From positions 124,001 to 188,000 of the forward strand of contig NZ_LNYE01000022.1 of the NCBI RefSeq assembly GCF_001467695.1: 64,000 nucleotides of DNA. The letters are read 5' to 3'. A program made the position numbers and the translations under genes. Of the stretch, positions 62,528 to 64,000 are shown in pieces. How positions within the stretch are numbered: the first letter of the stretch is position 1; the number at the start of each line of letters is the position of its first letter. This stretch comes from Legionella gratiana (GTDB lineage Bacteria > Pseudomonadota > Gammaproteobacteria > Legionellales > Legionellaceae). The notes below the pieces were generated by a model, which ran no database searches, had not been told where the DNA came from, and saw only the letters and a program-made list of their open reading frames with translations.

Positions 62528-63889
62528 ATGGTGATGTTTATGCCTAAAAGTTATAAAAAAATACACGATCAAATAGCAAAACGATATCAGCTCAATTACT
62601 TGAAAGATCCTACCTCCAATGCTTTGGCTGAAGATATTAACGATCTTACGCTTGATGATATTATTTGTTTATTAGAAGAGATCAGAGATACTCCAGAGCT
62701 AATCAAATTATCTATTTCCTTATCGAGAAGAAGTGATTTATTTGATAAGTTGATCCTTATGAAAGGAGCTGTACCCCATGAATGGGTTTTAAGATTGCAT
62801 ACATATAATATGGTGGCTCAATGTGAGGAACCTGGTTATGTAATCAGTAACTTGAATCGAAAAATAAGAGATGATGAGAATCACATTCATGAACATAGTT
62901 GGCAACTTGCTTCTCGATTTTTGATGGGCGGTTTTAGGAATCATCAGTATGCAAAAACTGAAGATGGTCCTTTATTTAATCGCTTTAATTTAGTTCCTAC
63001 CAGTAAAGATGGCGTATCGGGGGAGAAATCTTCTAGAAAGGCAGTATTTGAAGGCAAAACAGGTATCAAAGAAATCAGCGATGAATTATATCAGCAAGGT
63101 GATTTAGTACATTATCCAATAGAAATTCCCCATAAAGTCGATACTAATCTTGCTTCTTATGTAGGAATGACGATAACGTTAGCACATACCTCGGAACGTC
63201 ACCATGAAAATTCTATCTTCTATGAGCAAACACAAGACATGGAAGCCAATTATGAAAATAATGAGCTGGCTGTTGAAGCTCAAAAATATACAGAAGAAGA
63301 GCATCTTGATGCGATAAATACAGCGATCACTACCCTAAAGCTTTTGAAATTATGTGATCAATTAGCGGAAGCAGGCTTTGAACGTTTTGATCGACATGTT
63401 GATCCAATTACAAAACAGTTTTCTCCAAATAATGTTCTTGAAACAGAATTATTACCAACAATTGCTATGTTGATATTACAAGAAAATGATACGTTTGTAG
63501 AATACCCAATGACAGCGGAATTATGCGGGAAATCTCAAAGTGAAATTCAAAATTTGATGACAAAGCATGCGAAGAGGAGTGAGGCATTAAAAAAGCTTAT
63601 TAATAATGCAATTACAGAGATGCATGAATCATCTTTGCTGCAACTTATCAAAGTATCTCAGCATAATCTAATTGAAAATTTATATACAGATTCTCCTAAA
63701 ACTTTAGCTGAGGATGCGCTGAACGTACTAGAAAGAAGAAAAAAAGAGGTGCCGAAACATGTAATTAGTAGGACTCTGGGATTTTTTTCTCCTGTACAAA
63801 CGAACATAGGGACTGAAGAGACAGAACTCAAGGGGCAATTTATGAAAAAGGGAACAGAAATTAATTCTGTGAGTTTGGTTTTGAATTAA
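62528..63889 (+). CDS. orphan protein with cupin-like N-terminal half
   Basis: A 453-residue cytosolic protein I do not recognise. Residues 85-215 look like a cupin: LRLHTYNMVAQ, HIHEHSWQLASRFLMGG near 119-135 (the HxHxxx..S..L.G strand pair), and GDLVHYPIEIPHKVDT near 190-205 as the second motif with its own His. The C-terminal half is helical and charged (EEEHLDAINTAITTLKLL; MHESSLLQLIKVSQHNLIEN). Metal binding and a dioxygenase- or isomerase-like activity are possible. Starts at 62528, 62534 and 62540 are all open; none has a good ribosome site. It lies where motAB would be expected after fliA. Confidence 0.5.
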   Translation: MVMFMPKSYKKIHDQIAKRYQLNYLKDPTSNALAEDINDLTLDDIICLLEEIRDTPELIKLSISLSRRSDLFDKLILMKGAVPHEWVLRLHTYNMVAQCEEPGYVISNLNRKIRDDENHIHEHSWQLASRFLMGGFRNHQYAKTEDGPLFNRFNLVPTSKDGVSGEKSSRKAVFEGKTGIKEISDELYQQGDLVHYPIEIPHKVDTNLASYVGMTITLAHTSERHHENSIFYEQTQDMEANYENNELAVEAQKYTEEEHLDAINTAITTLKLLKLCDQLAEAGFERFDRHVDPITKQFSPNNVLETELLPTIAMLILQENDTFVEYPMTAELCGKSQSEIQNLMTKHAKRSEALKKLINNAITEMHESSLLQLIKVSQHNLIENLYTDSPKTLAEDALNVLERRKKEVPKHVISRTLGFFSPVQTNIGTEETELKGQFMKKGTEINSVSLVLN

Positions 63890-64000
63890 GTTTCACTCTA
63901 GAAGAAATAACGCCGCTGTTTTTTTACTTATTTTCACGGTAAAATCTGCGGTTTATCTTTGGCTATGCTCATGTAAAATCGTAGATTGTATGCCATGAAG

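Noticed and set aside
1..64000. CRISPR arrays, tRNA or rRNA genes
   Set aside because: No regularly spaced direct repeats, no cloverleaf with GTTCRANNC arm, and no rRNA-like blocks were noticed.

Overview
The window is AT-rich gammaproteobacterial DNA that reads as a Legionella chromosome. Support comes from RecA, RecX, AlaS and MscL in one block, a fused aspartokinase/diaminopimelate decarboxylase, a FleN-FliA pair, a membrane histidine kinase of the CqsS/LqsS sort, and several large orphan proteins that look like Dot/Icm (type IVB) effectors. Identifications rest on reading the translated sequence and on remembered family features; no database search was possible.

Layout. 1-2.1 kb: thiolase (cut by the window edge) and isovaleryl-CoA dehydrogenase, part of leucine/acyl-CoA catabolism. 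2.4-9 kb: a methyltransferase-like protein, PyrD, a GNAT acetyltransferase, then MsbA-LpxK (lipid A) with an exported protein behind them. 9-12.6 kb: an MFS carrier and an adenosylhomocysteinase-like protein facing a divergent LysR regulator. 12.6-22.3 kb: an accessory island. A two-gene unit (a small charged protein plus a 430-449-residue membrane/coiled-coil protein) occurs twice in tandem, with a decayed third copy of the large gene at 21.7 kb. Between them lies a 1468-residue protein with a Cys-His-Asp arrangement like YopT (C58) proteases, followed by two paralogous small membrane proteins.

22.3-40 kb: core genes on the minus strand (CsiV-like protein, Mrp/ApbC, an AddA-like helicase-nuclease, LysAC fusion, HemB, TamB, TamA, MutS) and one plus-strand FadL-type porin. 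40-47.2 kb: a membrane histidine kinase, a haem-oxygenase-like diiron protein, and a four-gene gamma-glutamylation operon (glutamine synthetase-like, aldehyde dehydrogenase, Fe-alcohol dehydrogenase, class I amidotransferase), which has the logic of an amino-alcohol (ethanolamine-type) catabolic pathway. 47.3-52.9 kb: lipoprotein, PncC, RecA-RecX, AlaS, MscL.

53-60.5 kb: a second accessory stretch with a DUF2235/Tle1-like lipase-fold effector candidate, an IS6-family transposase relic, an amidohydrolase, small membrane proteins, and a DprE1-DprE2-like oxidoreductase pair. 60.7-62.4 kb: FleN and FliA behind a good sigma-54 promoter, but with no flhA/flhF upstream and no motAB downstream. As I recall the L. 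pneumophila order, a flagellar cluster follows the recA-alaS region, so the accessory stretch probably sits where structural flagellar genes were lost, as in non-flagellated species such as L. longbeachae. 62.5-63.9 kb: an orphan protein with a cupin-like N-terminal half.

Hairpin and palindromic intergenic repeats are frequent, mostly just downstream of stop codons or between convergent genes. No tRNA, rRNA or CRISPR array was seen.
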